Source of the DNA: Amanita rubescens
Taxonomy: Eukaryota; Basidiomycota; Agaricomycetes; Agaricales; Amanitaceae
Direction of reading: 5' to 3'
DNA: 21,358 nucleotides
Assembly: GCA_015039365.1 (NCBI GenBank)
Contig: WION01000753.1
Span: forward strand, 1 to 21,358
Shown here in pieces: positions 1-10,030 of the stretch; position 1 is the first letter of the stretch, and every line of letters starts with the position of its first letter. The notes below the pieces were generated by a model, which searched no databases, was not told the origin of the DNA, and saw nothing but the letters and a program-made list of their open reading frames with translations. The position numbers were made by a program, and so were the translations under genes.

Positions 1-1071
1 CTGAGCTGAGTCTCCTCAATATGCAAATTAAATGATGTTTTTTGATACCTCGTCCTCGGCATAGACATCCAGAAACGCGTCCTTGCTCTTTAAGAAACCT
101 TCAGGGGGTGGGTTATTTAAGGTTCTATACGTCCCTCTCAGCATTCGCCGGACGTCCTTGCCGAGTTCCTCCGAAGCTTCGCTCATCTTCTCGTCAAAGT
201 AACATTGATACATCATTTTTGGATAGTCTTTGACGATGCTAGAAATGGCCATAAAGGTTTCTCCAGGGGGGATATACTGAAAAAAGTAAGTTCAGTAGAT
301 CGTCTGGGATTGGAGGGACGAGGTTGAACTGACGGGGATAGCAACACCGATGACAGCACTTGTAATGTCTGGCCTTGATCGAGCTGCTTCGTAGCATATT
401 TGAGAACCCCAATCGTGCCTATTAACCAATAAATTAGAGCTGGAACTATTCGTGAATGAACGAGTCACGCACCCCATGCAAATCGCCTTCTCCACTCCCG
501 CGTGCTTCAAGATACAATCCAAGTCGTTGACCATATCAAACAACGTTCCGGACGACCTTGTGTTTTCAGGATGCGTTGACTTTCCAAATCCACGAAGAGA
601 CGGAACTATAAGACGATAATCGTCCTATTCGCTCCGGTCAAATTCCACACCTCAAAGACGAGCCTGATGAGCTTGCCTTGAATTCTTCGATTTGATACGA
701 CCAAGTTGACCAATCAGCGGGCCACCCGTGAACCATGAGTATGGTAGTTCTCGCAGTGGGATTGATGTCGACATAGTCTGCATCAACCGCAGTCCGGGCC
801 AAAACGCAAAATGAACGTCAACGAAGCATAAGCTTATGACCACTCTTGGAAGCCCAATAGCATCGAGCTTACGTAGTCGGATTTGTACGTGCTCCTCGTC
901 AACGACGTCGAACCCTGTACCAGTCGATGAGGGCGACACAGTCCTCTTTATAGCATTGCAAGTGGCAATCTTGCTAGCGGTTGCTTCGTATGCACGTGGA
1001 TTGAACTGTCCAGCGCTAACGTAGGTTATGAGAGAGATGGCGTTGAAAAATGTGAGGGCTTTCGCTCTCAT
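1..1071 (-). CDS. Secreted epoxide-hydrolase-like alpha/beta hydrolase, C-terminus beyond the window
   Basis: Spliced exons on the minus strand are 1071-873, 777-677, 624-473, 418-334 and 276-49, giving 255 residues in one open frame; a further intron seems to begin at 48 and the gene leaves the window. The start at 1071 is followed by a hydrophobic stretch ending near YVSAGQ, which looks like a signal peptide, so the enzyme is probably secreted. Seen motifs are the oxyanion-hole HGWPADWSTW, the RGFGKS loop, and the nucleophile elbow GHDWGS (Asp nucleophile), followed by a cap region with TYRTLNNPPPEGF. These are hallmarks of soluble epoxide hydrolases, which open epoxides to diols. The catalytic His and acid expected in the last 80 or so residues lie off the edge. 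The second intron (625-676) has a GC donor. Plain haloalkane-dehalogenase-type hydrolases are the main alternative. Confidence 0.88.
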
Positions 1072-1163
1072 ATCGGTTGCTGAGTACGATAATAATAATC
1101 AGGGTGCCGACTTAGCCGAGAATACCGGCTACTAATTGTCAAAATACGTTATTCCCATACTTG

Positions 1164-2723
1164 TTACAGATATAAATCGCGATCGTAATATAATACATCA
1201 TGTCGAAGTGAATGGAAATGATCAAATCTCGGCAACACATCTTTACCAGTAATTGTGATTCCAGCCTTCTTCAAGGCTACGACTCTTTCATCGTCATCTT
1301 TAACCGAATCACAAATTATAATCTCCCTCAAAACGGTGATCTTTTCTCTCCAACTACAACCATCTTTGATCAACTCGTCGACCACTTCCTTTCGTTTTTC
1401 CGCCATTTTGATGATTTCCGTGGGATCGGAGACGCGTTTAATATGCAACTTTCGAAGAAAGCGCCCGAGCGTTCCATTTGATAAACCCGCGATAGCTTCA
1501 GTATCCATGATGGCACATTCCGGAAGTTGCAATGAGCGTAGCATAGGTGCATTCTCTAGTATAGAAGAGGCCAACAGTTTGGCCGGCTCTTTGTCCCGGA
1601 CGATAAGTACAAATTCTTGAAGTCGATCGAGATTGTGCTGCTGCTTGATAGCCTTGAGAGTTTCGGGTGTCCAGGACCTAAGTCCAACACGAACCTGGTG
1701 AGAGCTGGGAACGCAAAACTGCGAATGACCTCGCTGCACCGGTTCGGATTGCCATCGATCATCTTCAGTGTGAAATTCTGTAGGTTGGGAACGGAAAAAG
1801 TGGGCAGCGGGTCTGTTCGGTTCGCGTAAATGACACAAATGAGTTGCCGTAGATTCGGCATTTGGCGTAATAAGTCGGTGATAATGGGAAGACGGAAGCA
1901 GTCAAGACAGAAAAGGAATCCAAAACACTCCAGTTGATGCCAAGGCAGAGAAATACGTTTGAGCAAGTCAGAGAAGTCAACATTGGGGTTCACGCCAGAG
2001 AACCTCACAGACCGAAGTCGGGTAAAGAATGGTTGTCGAAATTACAGTTATAATAATGTAATTCGAGCGTAAGACTAAGCTCTTCGAGGTTGGGAAATGC
2101 AGTATCAGGCAATCCGCACAGTTCTCCGACTTGATATGGTCCAACCAGCCTGATATGAAGTTTTTTTAACTTGGGTGAAAGGATCCTTTCTAGAACACCG
2201 TCCATGGACGGCGCATTTGAAGTGACAGTGCAACAGGAGTGTCTCCTGCTCGCAGGATCCATTGCTGGTTAAGTTGCACGGAACGGTTGAAACTGTCGAG
2301 GATTTCGCTCGGAACTTGGCGGACAGAATTGGGGGCATACGTAACGGTGTTGTTCCAGAGTTCAGGTATACAAAGTGCGACTGTCCGCCAGCGTGAACAT
2401 ACGTGGAACAAAACAAGTTGAGGAGGTATCTGATTTGTGGGGATAGGAAGCTCCACAGGTCCATAATCTAGCGCGAGTAGAATGAATATTTCGCCGAGGA
2501 TTTCGTTTGGGAGAAGTTTATGAGGCGAAAGCGCGATCTCGAAACGAATAAGGTCTTCCTTAATCGCTTCTTTCTCTTCCAACAGCTGAGCACTGACAAG
2601 CTCACGCTCGATACTCTCCAACGCTTCGCGTTTTGAATTATAAGCCTGCGAATAATATTTGCCTCGTTCTGTACGTGGAGCCGGTTATTCTGTCCGACAT
2701 CGCCAATCAGAGTGTTCGTTCAT
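1164..2723 (-). pseudogene. F-box/LRR protein gene, copy 1, frameshifted
   Basis: Reading from ATG at 2723, a short coiled N-terminus leads into the F-box core LPNEILGEIFILL (about 2490-2520) and the conserved CSRWRTVALCIPELWNNTV, then leucine-rich segments down to a stop at 1164. F-box proteins of this type are substrate adaptors of SCF ubiquitin ligases; the LRR part would choose the target. The frame is broken when compared with copies 2 and 3: indels that roughly cancel near 2705 and 2633, one missing base near 2202, one near 2032, and four missing bases near 1679. No GT-AG pair of usual size removes these. Of the three copies it keeps the longest C-terminal frame (1164-1680). Most likely a pseudogene; an assembly with several indel errors is the alternative, less likely because neighbouring multi-exon genes are frame-perfect. 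Confidence 0.85.
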
Positions 2724-2818
2724 CTGTATTCACGTAAGTTAAGCGTCTATGTTACTTTATAAACCTCACCGTAACTGCTTTATACCTCGGCTAACCGATG
2801 GCAACGAAGGTATGAAGT

Positions 2819-2839
2819 GTGTGACGTGTGACGTGTGAC
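2819..2839. promoter_or_regulatory. Three tandem GTGTGAC heptamers upstream of F-box copy 1
   Basis: Three exact GTGTGAC units stand head to tail about 100 bp upstream of the copy-1 ATG (GTCACAC on the gene strand). Related units occur upstream of copies 2 and 3, so the element was duplicated with the gene. A role in transcription is inference. Confidence 0.4.
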
Positions 2840-2859
2840 TTGGAGATTCTCTTGTCTCC

Positions 2860-3395
2860 CGCTTTCCGTTTCCTCAACCTGCATGTCCTTGTGTTTTTTC
2901 AACAACAAGTGTACTTCTCTCAACCTTGCGCTGGCAGCGGAATGCTGGACTCTGCGATTGGAGATGCTGACGTCTCACTTCCATTCGCAGCAACTATTTC
3001 TCGTACACTGTGCCCAAGATCGACAGGCATCAGGCTGTAGGATCTTTGCAGAACCACCGCGAGGCTTGCGACATGACTACCCTGGGTAAATATCGTGCAG
3101 AGCAGGAAAGCTGTTGTTCGTCTGACTCATTATTCTGTCGGGTTAATCGCACCCAGGACAGACCGCTGGTCACCAAGACATCGTGTCATCTGTCGTCACA
3201 GCCCAGTCACCAGGTAGGGAATCAGTATTTATCGAGTTATAATTTACGCTGACACTTCGCAACAGTTAGCGATGTCCAAGCCCAAGGCTGGCCAAGTCTC
3301 TGGGTAGTGGGGTAGCATTTCTTATCTTATCAAACATCTTTAATCGTGTTCAACGATATGAAACGGAATGATGATCATGCTCGGTGATTATTGAT
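2860..3395. repeat. Duplicated flank, 3' side of F-box copy 2
   Basis: No gene is supported here. The stretch is a diverged copy of 8040-8328: both carry TCCTCAACCTGCAT, then AACAAGTGT, CTGGTCACCAAGAC, CACAGCCCAGTCACCAGG, a shared block containing AATCAGTATTTAT and GAGTTATAATTTACGCTGAC, and AATCGTGTTCAACGATAT in the same order. Copy 2 is extra long in the middle (about 2910-3160), where the relation to 8040-8328 fades. The short open frames at 2828-3252 are not conserved with the other copy and look like chance. Confidence 0.7.
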
Positions 3396-4875
3396 ACACG
3401 TCTGTGATTGTGATGCCAATCTCCTTCAAGGCTATGACCCTTTCATCGTCATCTTTAACCGAATCACAAATTATATCTCCCTCAAAACGGTGATCTTTTC
3501 TCTCCAACTACAACCATCTTTGATCAAACTCGTCGACCACTTCCTTTCGTTTTTCCGCCATTTAATGATTTCCGTGGGATCGGAGACGTGTTTAATATGC
3601 AACTTTCGAAGAAAGCGCCCGAGGGTTCCATTTGATAAACCCGCGATAGCTTCAGTATCCATGATGGCACATTCCGGAAGTTGCAATGAGCGTAGCATAG
3701 GTGCATTCTCTAGTATAGAAGAGGCCAACAGTTTGGCCGGCTCTTTGTCCCGGACGATAAGTACAAATTCTTGAAGTCGATCGAGATTGTGCTGCTGCTT
3801 GATAGCCTTGAGAGTTTCGGGTGTCCAGGACCTTGGCAAGTCCAACACGAACCTGGTGAGAGCTGGGAACGCAAAACTGCGAATGACCTCGCTGCACACC
3901 GCTCCGGATAGCCATCGATCATCCTCAGTGTGAGATTCTGTAGATTAGAAAGGGATAATGTTGGCAATATTGGGCGTGTACCGAATGGATCAATGTCACA
4001 AATGAGTTGTCGTAAATTTGGCATTTGACGTAGAAGTCGATGATAATGGGGAATGAAGCAGTCAAGAGTGAAAAGAAATCCAAAACACTGCAGCTGATGC
4101 CAAGGCAGAGAAAGTTGTTCGAAAAAGCCAGGTAAGTCATTCAGATAACCATCGTTGTCCACGTCAGAGAACGTCACGGAGTGAAGTCGGGTAAAGAATG
4201 GTTTGTCGAAATTACACTCATAATAATATAATCCGAGTGTAAGACTAAGCTCTTCGAGTCGGGCAATGCAGTATCAGGCAATCCGCACAGCTCTGTGACT
4301 TGAAATTCAAATAAATCGAGATGGAGTTTTTTCACTTTGATGGTGAAAGGATTCCTTCTAGAACGCCGTCACATGGATGGTATAGGTGAAGTGACAGCGC
4401 AACAGGAATGTCTCCTGCTCGCAGGATCCATTGCTGGTTAAGTTGCACGGAACGGTTGAAACTGTCGAGGACTTCGCTATGGCTGCGGAAAGAATTGGGG
4501 ACACACGTCACGGTGTTGTTCCACAGTTCAGGTATCCGAAGTGCGACTGTCCGCCAGCGTGAACATACGTGGGACAAAAGAAGTTGAGGTGTCTTATTTG
4601 TGGGATAGGGAGCGCCACAGGTCCATAATCTAGCGAGAGTAGAATGAATATTTCGCCGAGGATTTCGTTTGGGAGAAGTTTATGAGGCGAAAGCGCGATC
4701 TCGAAACGAATAAGGTCTTCCTTAATCGATTCTTTCTCTTCCAACAGCTGAGCACTGACAGGCTCGCGCTCGATATTCTCCAACGATTGGTGTTGCCTAT
4801 GAATAATATTTGTCTCATTCTGTCATGGAGCTGGTTAGTCCGTCCGACATTGGCCAAATCAAAGTGTTCGTCCAT
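3395..4875 (-). pseudogene. F-box/LRR protein gene, copy 2, heavily frameshifted
   Basis: This is a second copy of the F-box/LRR gene, starting at ATG 4875. The F-box core LPNEILGEIFILLSLDYGP reads at about 4630-4690. Compared with copies 1 and 3 it has at least seven indels: near 4800 (N-terminal part), 4342, 4259, a two-base TG duplication near 3897, a pair that cancel near 3563 and 3527, and one near 3474 that ends the frame early. The last 450 bp are almost identical to copy 1, while the middle LRR part is much more diverged. With so many independent breaks it cannot make a full-length protein, and I call it a pseudogene with high confidence. Confidence 0.88.
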
Positions 4876-4960
4876 TTGTCTTCATGTAAGTTAAGCATCT
4901 ATGCCTAATAGATGAACTTTATTCGGACCTTCGAATTGCCCAGCTAGGTGAGCGATTGAC

Positions 4961-4973
4961 GTGTGACTGTGAC
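4961..4973. promoter_or_regulatory. GTGTGAC/TGTGAC upstream repeat of F-box copy 2
   Basis: One exact GTGTGAC followed by a shortened TGTGAC, about 90 bp upstream of the copy-2 ATG. It is preceded by GGACCTTCGAATTG (4925-4938), which also stands upstream of copy 3 (near 9832). It matches the triple unit upstream of copy 1. Confidence 0.35.
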
Positions 4974-5099
4974 TTAAAAGTAGACTCTCACAGCTGAAGC
5001 GCTGATCATGGACTGCGAAATATGAAGAACCTTCATACTCAAATTCTATTGTACGTTCCTTCGAATTCTCAGCATAATCTCTCATAATATAAAACATTC

Positions 5100-6360
5100 A
5101 AGTCGCATCCAGTCACAAAATTCCGCATATGCTCTTGGGAATCCAAGCGAATGCCTGTCGCATATATATACACGACATAAGCAATGCTCCTGATTACATA
5201 CCTACGAAAGGGTCGAGATCAAGTTCATTGGCACCCTCAACAGCACTTACCGTTCCAGCCTCATCCGCTCGAACGTCGATGTATGCTACAATGAGGATTC
5301 TTTGTGGATCGAGATCAAAATGGGAGAAGTTGGGCTATGGTCGAGGCATTGCGCATTGCGCAGCTTATGTCTACAAGGTCAGCATCACCTCCGTCTCCAC
5401 CCAACGTGTACAGGCATGTCCTACGAGAAACTTTATCCTTCGGATCCTAAGAAGGCATATCTATATCGTGCTGTATTACCCTTGATCAGCGTCGCTGCTA
5501 CCGAGTTTTTCGTTCAGTCCACTTGCTCCACCCTCGCAAGCGTCTGGCGCAAAATCAGAGCCAACCCATTCCTGAGTTCCGGGAGCCGTGGCGGGCCATC
5601 GTCATAAGTGCGCGGACCAACAATTTTCTCCTCGAAGATGTGGAAAACGCTGAACCAGAGAAAGTCTATGGACGTGGCTCAAACACTATTCGAGATGCAG
5701 CATCAACTGGCCATCAGACTTTCGGACAGCTCATCGATCAACGATATCTGTGATCTATCTTCGAGCATTAGCAATAGAACACGGACGATGTCATCATTCA
5801 TTCATCCATGCCGGTGACGAGTCCTGTATCGTCTCGGGCGAAGAAGGTGCCCCTGGTTGGAAGAAGTACGTTCGCTTATCGTAGTATCTTGAACATCACC
5901 ACAAAATATCCTCGTGCAGGCAAGCACAATAACAAGGTTGAAGACTTCGTAAACCTGTGCCAGCGATATGGGAATCGTTAGCAGCTATTGGAGAACATGC
6001 CAACTGGTTTATCGATGTAAGTCACCTTCTCACTGATTCAGTTCCAGATGCTAACATTGACTTTTAGACTATGTGGTGGGCGACGCGCCTGACATTCAAT
6101 TCACCTCGGGTACTGAGGCATATGACTCGCCTTCTGTTCCTGTCTGGGACACATCGCTGGGAAAGCGTACCCTTAAAGTTCATGCTCGAGCCGTCGGGAA
6201 AGCATGGCCGACGCAAGGCGCTCAAATGTGCGAAGAAACGGATACAAACGAAAATTGGGTCGAATTGCTTCTTTGGTGTACGCATGTTATGCAAGGCGGC
6301 TGTCTCTGCCCCTGGTGCAAGACGCGCGAGACGCAGGGGATTGGATACAGGTGAAGAGAA
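5100..6360 (+). other. Coding-like region, unresolved, possibly a degraded spliced gene
   Basis: I do not recognise a family here. Open stretches look protein-like: 5302-5607 (with SYEKLYPSDPKKAYLYRAV), about 5790-5870 (HAGDESCIVSGEEGAPGWKK), about 5965-6015 (WESLAAIGEHANWFID) and 6068-6354 (YVVGDAPDIQFTSGTEAYD, ending at TGA 6352-6354). A good GT...AG intron can be placed at 6016-6067 (donor GTAAGT, acceptor TTTTAG), joining the last two stretches if exon frames allow. Another plausible intron is about 5867-5919 (GTACGT...GTGCAG). The pieces cannot be joined into one frame without forcing, so either several introns are unseen or the gene is broken. From 6360 to 6480 I see nothing more. Confidence 0.3.
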
Positions 6361-6480
6361 ACACCACAATACAAGGGTTGCAGCCTATATACGCCTGCAA
6401 TACCAGCAGAGATGCGAGTCAGGCGCAACACGGTAGAAAAGATTATGGCATTGACATTCTAGTGGAGTTATTTTACATAC

Positions 6481-6500
6481 CCCGAAATTCCTGTTTCGGG
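6481..6500. repeat. Short perfect inverted repeat (7-bp stem)
   Basis: CCCGAAA, a six-base spacer TTCCTG, then TTTCGGG. It lies between the unresolved plus-strand region and the 3' end of the convergent gene at 6567. It may be a chance hairpin or part of the 3' end signals of either gene. Confidence 0.35.
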
Positions 6501-6566
6501 ATCCACCCTACCAGTTGCTGATCTGTGTTTAAGCTGCTGCGGTTGGGAATTTCACTGCTCCGACCA

Positions 6567-7566
6567 CTATCTTCTGATAATGGAGACCTCAGATGTTTTG
6601 CTGATCTTCAACACATCATTACGCTGATGAAAGGGAACGGAAGCCTGTAAAATCCAATAAGAGACTGGAAAATTGAAGCAGTAGATTACTGACCCCTGGC
6701 ATTCGGCGCCAGATCCCCACTAGTCGCTCCTCTGATACAGATGCAGTTACAAAACGCATTTCTCCGGGCTTATTGGTCAGAGTGTAGAGTTTCGGGTTAC
6801 TTTTGTTATCGAGTACGATGACATCATAATGTCCCTCTTTATGCATTGGCAAAAGCTACACCAGGCACATGTGAGATATGTAAAAAATTGGTGAAAATTA
6901 GTGATTAACTTCTGGTGGCAATCTGCCCCAAGTGCCCTCAAAACCAATTGGAGGAGGCCCTGCAGGTTTGCCATCAATCCCGTTAGATAACTTGAGCGCC
7001 GTAGTTCGAACATATCCATAATAACATTCGATCTCTCTTCTTGAACCATAGTAGAACGTCACTTGATTGGAACGATCGTCAAATGGGACATCAGACTGTG
7101 AAGTCCAGTAAGCCTCAGAGGTTATAGAATTTCGGTAGACAACTCACGCTTAGCATCGGCCGCCAGTCGTCCAGGATTCGCTCTGAGTTAAGAGCATTGA
7201 GGACATCTGGATGTGGTGTGCCACGCAATCCTTCCCCAGGTTTTTCGTTCAATTGGTGAAACGTTATAGAACCGTCGTGATGAATCTCGAAAACATCGTT
7301 AATGAACCTTTCATCCACACCCTCAGAACCTTGATTGGCATCCCCTTTCGGTATTCGGTAAAACCAACGCAAACCAGTTGGCAATGATCGAAGAAGATGA
7401 GGAAATAACAATGGTCGCTGGTCCTGAACGCGATCGTAATGTTTTTGGTCCTATAATCAGGAAGAAGGGGAATGGCGACTACAGAAGTGCCGAGCAAGAA
7501 AAAAAGCAGCATATGCAAGAACAACATGATGGGAAAGGAGACCAGCTCTTGGATCGAATCAATCAT
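6567..7566 (-). CDS. Spliced gene of unknown family
   Basis: Four downstream exons on the minus strand splice cleanly in one frame: one ending at 7148, then 7095-6910, 6855-6694 and 6644-6567 (stop TAG). Introns are 7147-7096, 6909-6856 and 6693-6645, all about 50 nt with GT-AG ends. The 5' end is uncertain. ATG at 7566 followed by an intron 7542-7451 (weak donor GTCTCC, good acceptor TTATAG) gives MIDSIQEL joined to DQKHYDRV. If instead the reading is unspliced, 7566 begins a very hydrophobic segment that resembles a signal anchor but then loses frame. The protein contains DERFINDVFEIHHDGSITFH, FYYGSRREIECYYGYV and HYDVIVLDNKSNPKLYT. I do not recognise the family. The pattern of conserved splice sites supports a real gene. 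Confidence 0.6.
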
Positions 7567-8039
7567 TGAATCAAGGTTTTATTGTGTTTTTCTGACGACC
7601 TGATGAGCCGGAAAGTGAAAAAAAATGCGCATCGGAGTTGTCCGGCCACGCACCACGCATCATGCATCATGGTTACTAGATCATGATGTTGATAGGCCAA
7701 CTAGACTTGTTACCAGCCGTCTATACTAAAACAAATTGAAGATGAAAAAACATATATGGCAACTCGGAAGGGCTAGCTCAGATTTCGAATCACCCGCACA
7801 GGACTTGTGACTCAAAAAATTCTCTTGTATATCCTTCTGTCTCAGGGCACCGGCCGGAACATCAGCCCAAAGGTCGTTTTGGGGCCTTGCTGTCGGCCCA
7901 AATGTGTCCGTACCCATGACCCAGCCTTCATAACCTATGTACATGTTGATAACCGCTAATACACCTACTTCTGCTTCATTTCTCTCCGTCTGAAGGCCGC
8001 CATTGCACTATGATCATCAAAATTTTCTTCTGTCTCCCA
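7567..8039. other. Mostly non-coding; one weak minus-strand ORF at 7726-7944
   Basis: The only open frame of note runs minus-strand from ATG 7944 to TAG 7726 (72 residues, containing GWVMGTDTFGPTARPQNDLW). It has no recognised domain, ends in a hydrophobic low-complexity tail, and may be chance or an exon of an unseen gene. The rest contains AT-rich sequence with CATGATG-like palindromic pieces around 7655-7690. Confidence 0.25.
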
Positions 8040-8328
8040 GTCCCCCGCATCTCCTCAACCTGCATTGTTGTCCTTGCGTTTCTCGACAACAAGTGTGCCA
8101 CTGTGCCTGGCTGCTGGTCACCAAGACGTTGTCTGTCGTCACAGCCCAGTCACCAGGAATCAGTATTTATCCGATATCGAGTTATAATTTACGCTGACGT
8201 GCTGCCCTTTTCGCAAGAGTCAGCGATGTCCAGGGTAGCATCTCTCTTATCTTATTTAATCGTGTTCAACGATATATTACATACCAGCCTCCTTTGAATG
8301 TCGATGTGAAACGGAATAATGGTCGTGC
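8040..8328. repeat. Duplicated flank, 3' side of F-box copy 3
   Basis: Colinear with 2860-3395 in several conserved blocks (for example CACAGCCCAGTCACCAGG and GAGTTATAATTTACGCTGAC), so the duplicated unit is larger than the F-box gene and includes several hundred bases downstream of it. No gene of its own. Confidence 0.7.
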
Positions 8329-9799
8329 TCATGTGATTGTGATACCAGCCTCCTTCACGGCTACGACCCTTTGATCAACCGAATCACAAAATATAATCTC
8401 CCTCAAAACGGTGATCTCTTCTTTACAACGATCTTTGATCAACTCGTCGACCACTTCCTCCGTTTTTCCGCCATTTTAATGATTTCCGTGGGATCGGAGA
8501 CGCTTGTAATACGTAACTTTCGAAGAAAGCGCCCAAGGGTTCCATTTGATAAACCCGCGATGGCTTCAGCATCCATGGTGGCACATTCTGGAAGTTGCAA
8601 TGAGCGTAACATGGGTGCATTCCTTAGTATAGAAGAGGCCGATAGTTCATCCGGCTTATTGCCCCGGATGACAAGTACATATTCTTGAAGTCGCTCAAGA
8701 TTGTACTGTTCCTTGATAACCTCCAACGTTCTGGGTGTCCAGGACCCCCAGGAGCAGCTGTCCAACGTTAACCTGGTAAGAGCTGGGAACGAAAAACTGC
8801 GAATGACCTCGCTGCACCGGTTGTTCGGAAAACCATGGATCTCCAGCGTGAGATTCTGTAGGTTGGGATGGAAAAGTGGGCAGTGGGCCTGTTCCGTACG
8901 CATTGATGACACAAACGAGTTGTCGTAGATTCGGCATTTGGCGTAATAAATTGGTGATAATGGAAGACGGAAGCAGTCAAGAGAGAAAAGAATCCAAAAC
9001 GCTCCAGTTGATGCCAAGGCAGAAAAATAGCGTCGAGAAAGCCAGCTAAGTCATTCAGATAACCAGTGGCGTGAACGGCAGAGAACGTCAGAGACCGAAG
9101 TCGTGTAAAGAATGGTTTGTTGAAATTACAGTCATAATAATAACGTAATTCGAGTGTAAGACTAAGCTCTTCGAGGTTGGGAAATACAGTATCAGGCAAT
9201 CTGCACAGTTCTGTGACTTGATATCCTCCAACCAGACTGAGGTGAAGTTTTTTCAACTTGATGGGTGAAAGGGTCCTTTGTAGAACACCGTCACATTCTT
9301 GGCGCAGTTGAAGTGACAGTGCAACAGGAATGCCTCCTGCTCGCAGGATCCATTGCCGGTTAAGTTGCATAGCGCGATTAAAAGTGTCGAGGACTTCTCT
9401 ATAGCGGCAGGCAGGATTGGGGGCACGGGTCACGGTATTGTTCCACAGTTCAGGTATACAAAGTGCGACTGTCCGCCAGCGTGAAACATACATGCGACAA
9501 AACAAGTTGAGGAGGTGGCTTGTTTGGGAGGATAGGAAACTCGACAGGTCCATGATCTAGCGCAACTAGAGTGAATTTTCGCAGAGGGTTTCGTTTGGGA
9601 GAAGCTTATGAGGCGAAAGCGCAATCTCGAAACGAATAAGGTCTTCCTTAATCGCTTCTTTCTCTTCCAACAGCTGAGCGCTGAGACGCTCGATATTCTC
9701 CAACGCTTCTCTTTTTTGAATTATAAGCCTACGAATAATATTTGCCTCGTCCTGTTCATGGATCCAGTTTGTCCGTCCGACATTGGCCAAATCGTCCAT
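8329..9799 (-). pseudogene. F-box/LRR protein gene, copy 3, frameshifted
   Basis: Third copy of the F-box/LRR gene, from ATG 9799 to a TGA at 8329-8331. The N-terminus (NVGRTNWIHEQDEANIIRRL) is in frame to the F-box, where one missing base near 9577 turns LPNEILGEIF into LPNETLCENSL and a stop. One extra base near 9486 restores the frame in time for SRWRTVALCIPELWNNTV. The LRR part then reads well to about 8990, where two single-base losses (near 8987 and 8962) shift frame, with further breaks near 8872 and 8453. The distal LRR text (DAEAIAGLSNGTLGRFLRKL) is well conserved with copies 1 and 2. It is a pseudogene on this evidence, and its breaks are different from those of the other copies. 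Confidence 0.85.
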
Positions 9800-9867
9800 C
9801 TATCTTCGTTATTTGAAGCCTCACCCTAACTGGACCTTCGAATTGTCTCAAGCGATAGGGATGAAGT

Positions 9868-9888
9868 GCGTGACATGTGACATGTGAC
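9868..9888. promoter_or_regulatory. Three tandem heptamers (GCGTGAC, 2x ATGTGAC) upstream of F-box copy 3
   Basis: Three seven-base units, each one or two changes from GTGTGAC, lie about 70 bp upstream of the copy-3 ATG, in the place of the triple GTGTGAC of copy 1. This conservation of unit length and position is why I treat it as one duplicated upstream element. Confidence 0.35.
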
Positions 9889-10030
9889 TCGCACTACTAA
9901 AGCAACACATGCAGCTTCTGAGCGCTCTGAGCTAGGCAACCGTCTTATCAAGACAGCCTTAATCGTAGTTCGTTCATTGTCAAATTCAAAAACGCGTAGT
10001 AACATCCAACATGATACACATCTTACGCCC

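Noticed and set aside
1212..1620. Plus-strand open frames opposite F-box copy 1 (and 3391-3774, 8371-8688 opposite copies 2 and 3)
   Set aside because: They are antisense shadows that recur only because the gene was duplicated; the minus-strand reading has the F-box and LRR motifs.
7598..7622. CTGATGAG...GTGAAA, resembling a hammerhead ribozyme core
   Set aside because: The intervening bases do not form a convincing stem II and no matching stems I/III or cleavage triplet were seen nearby.
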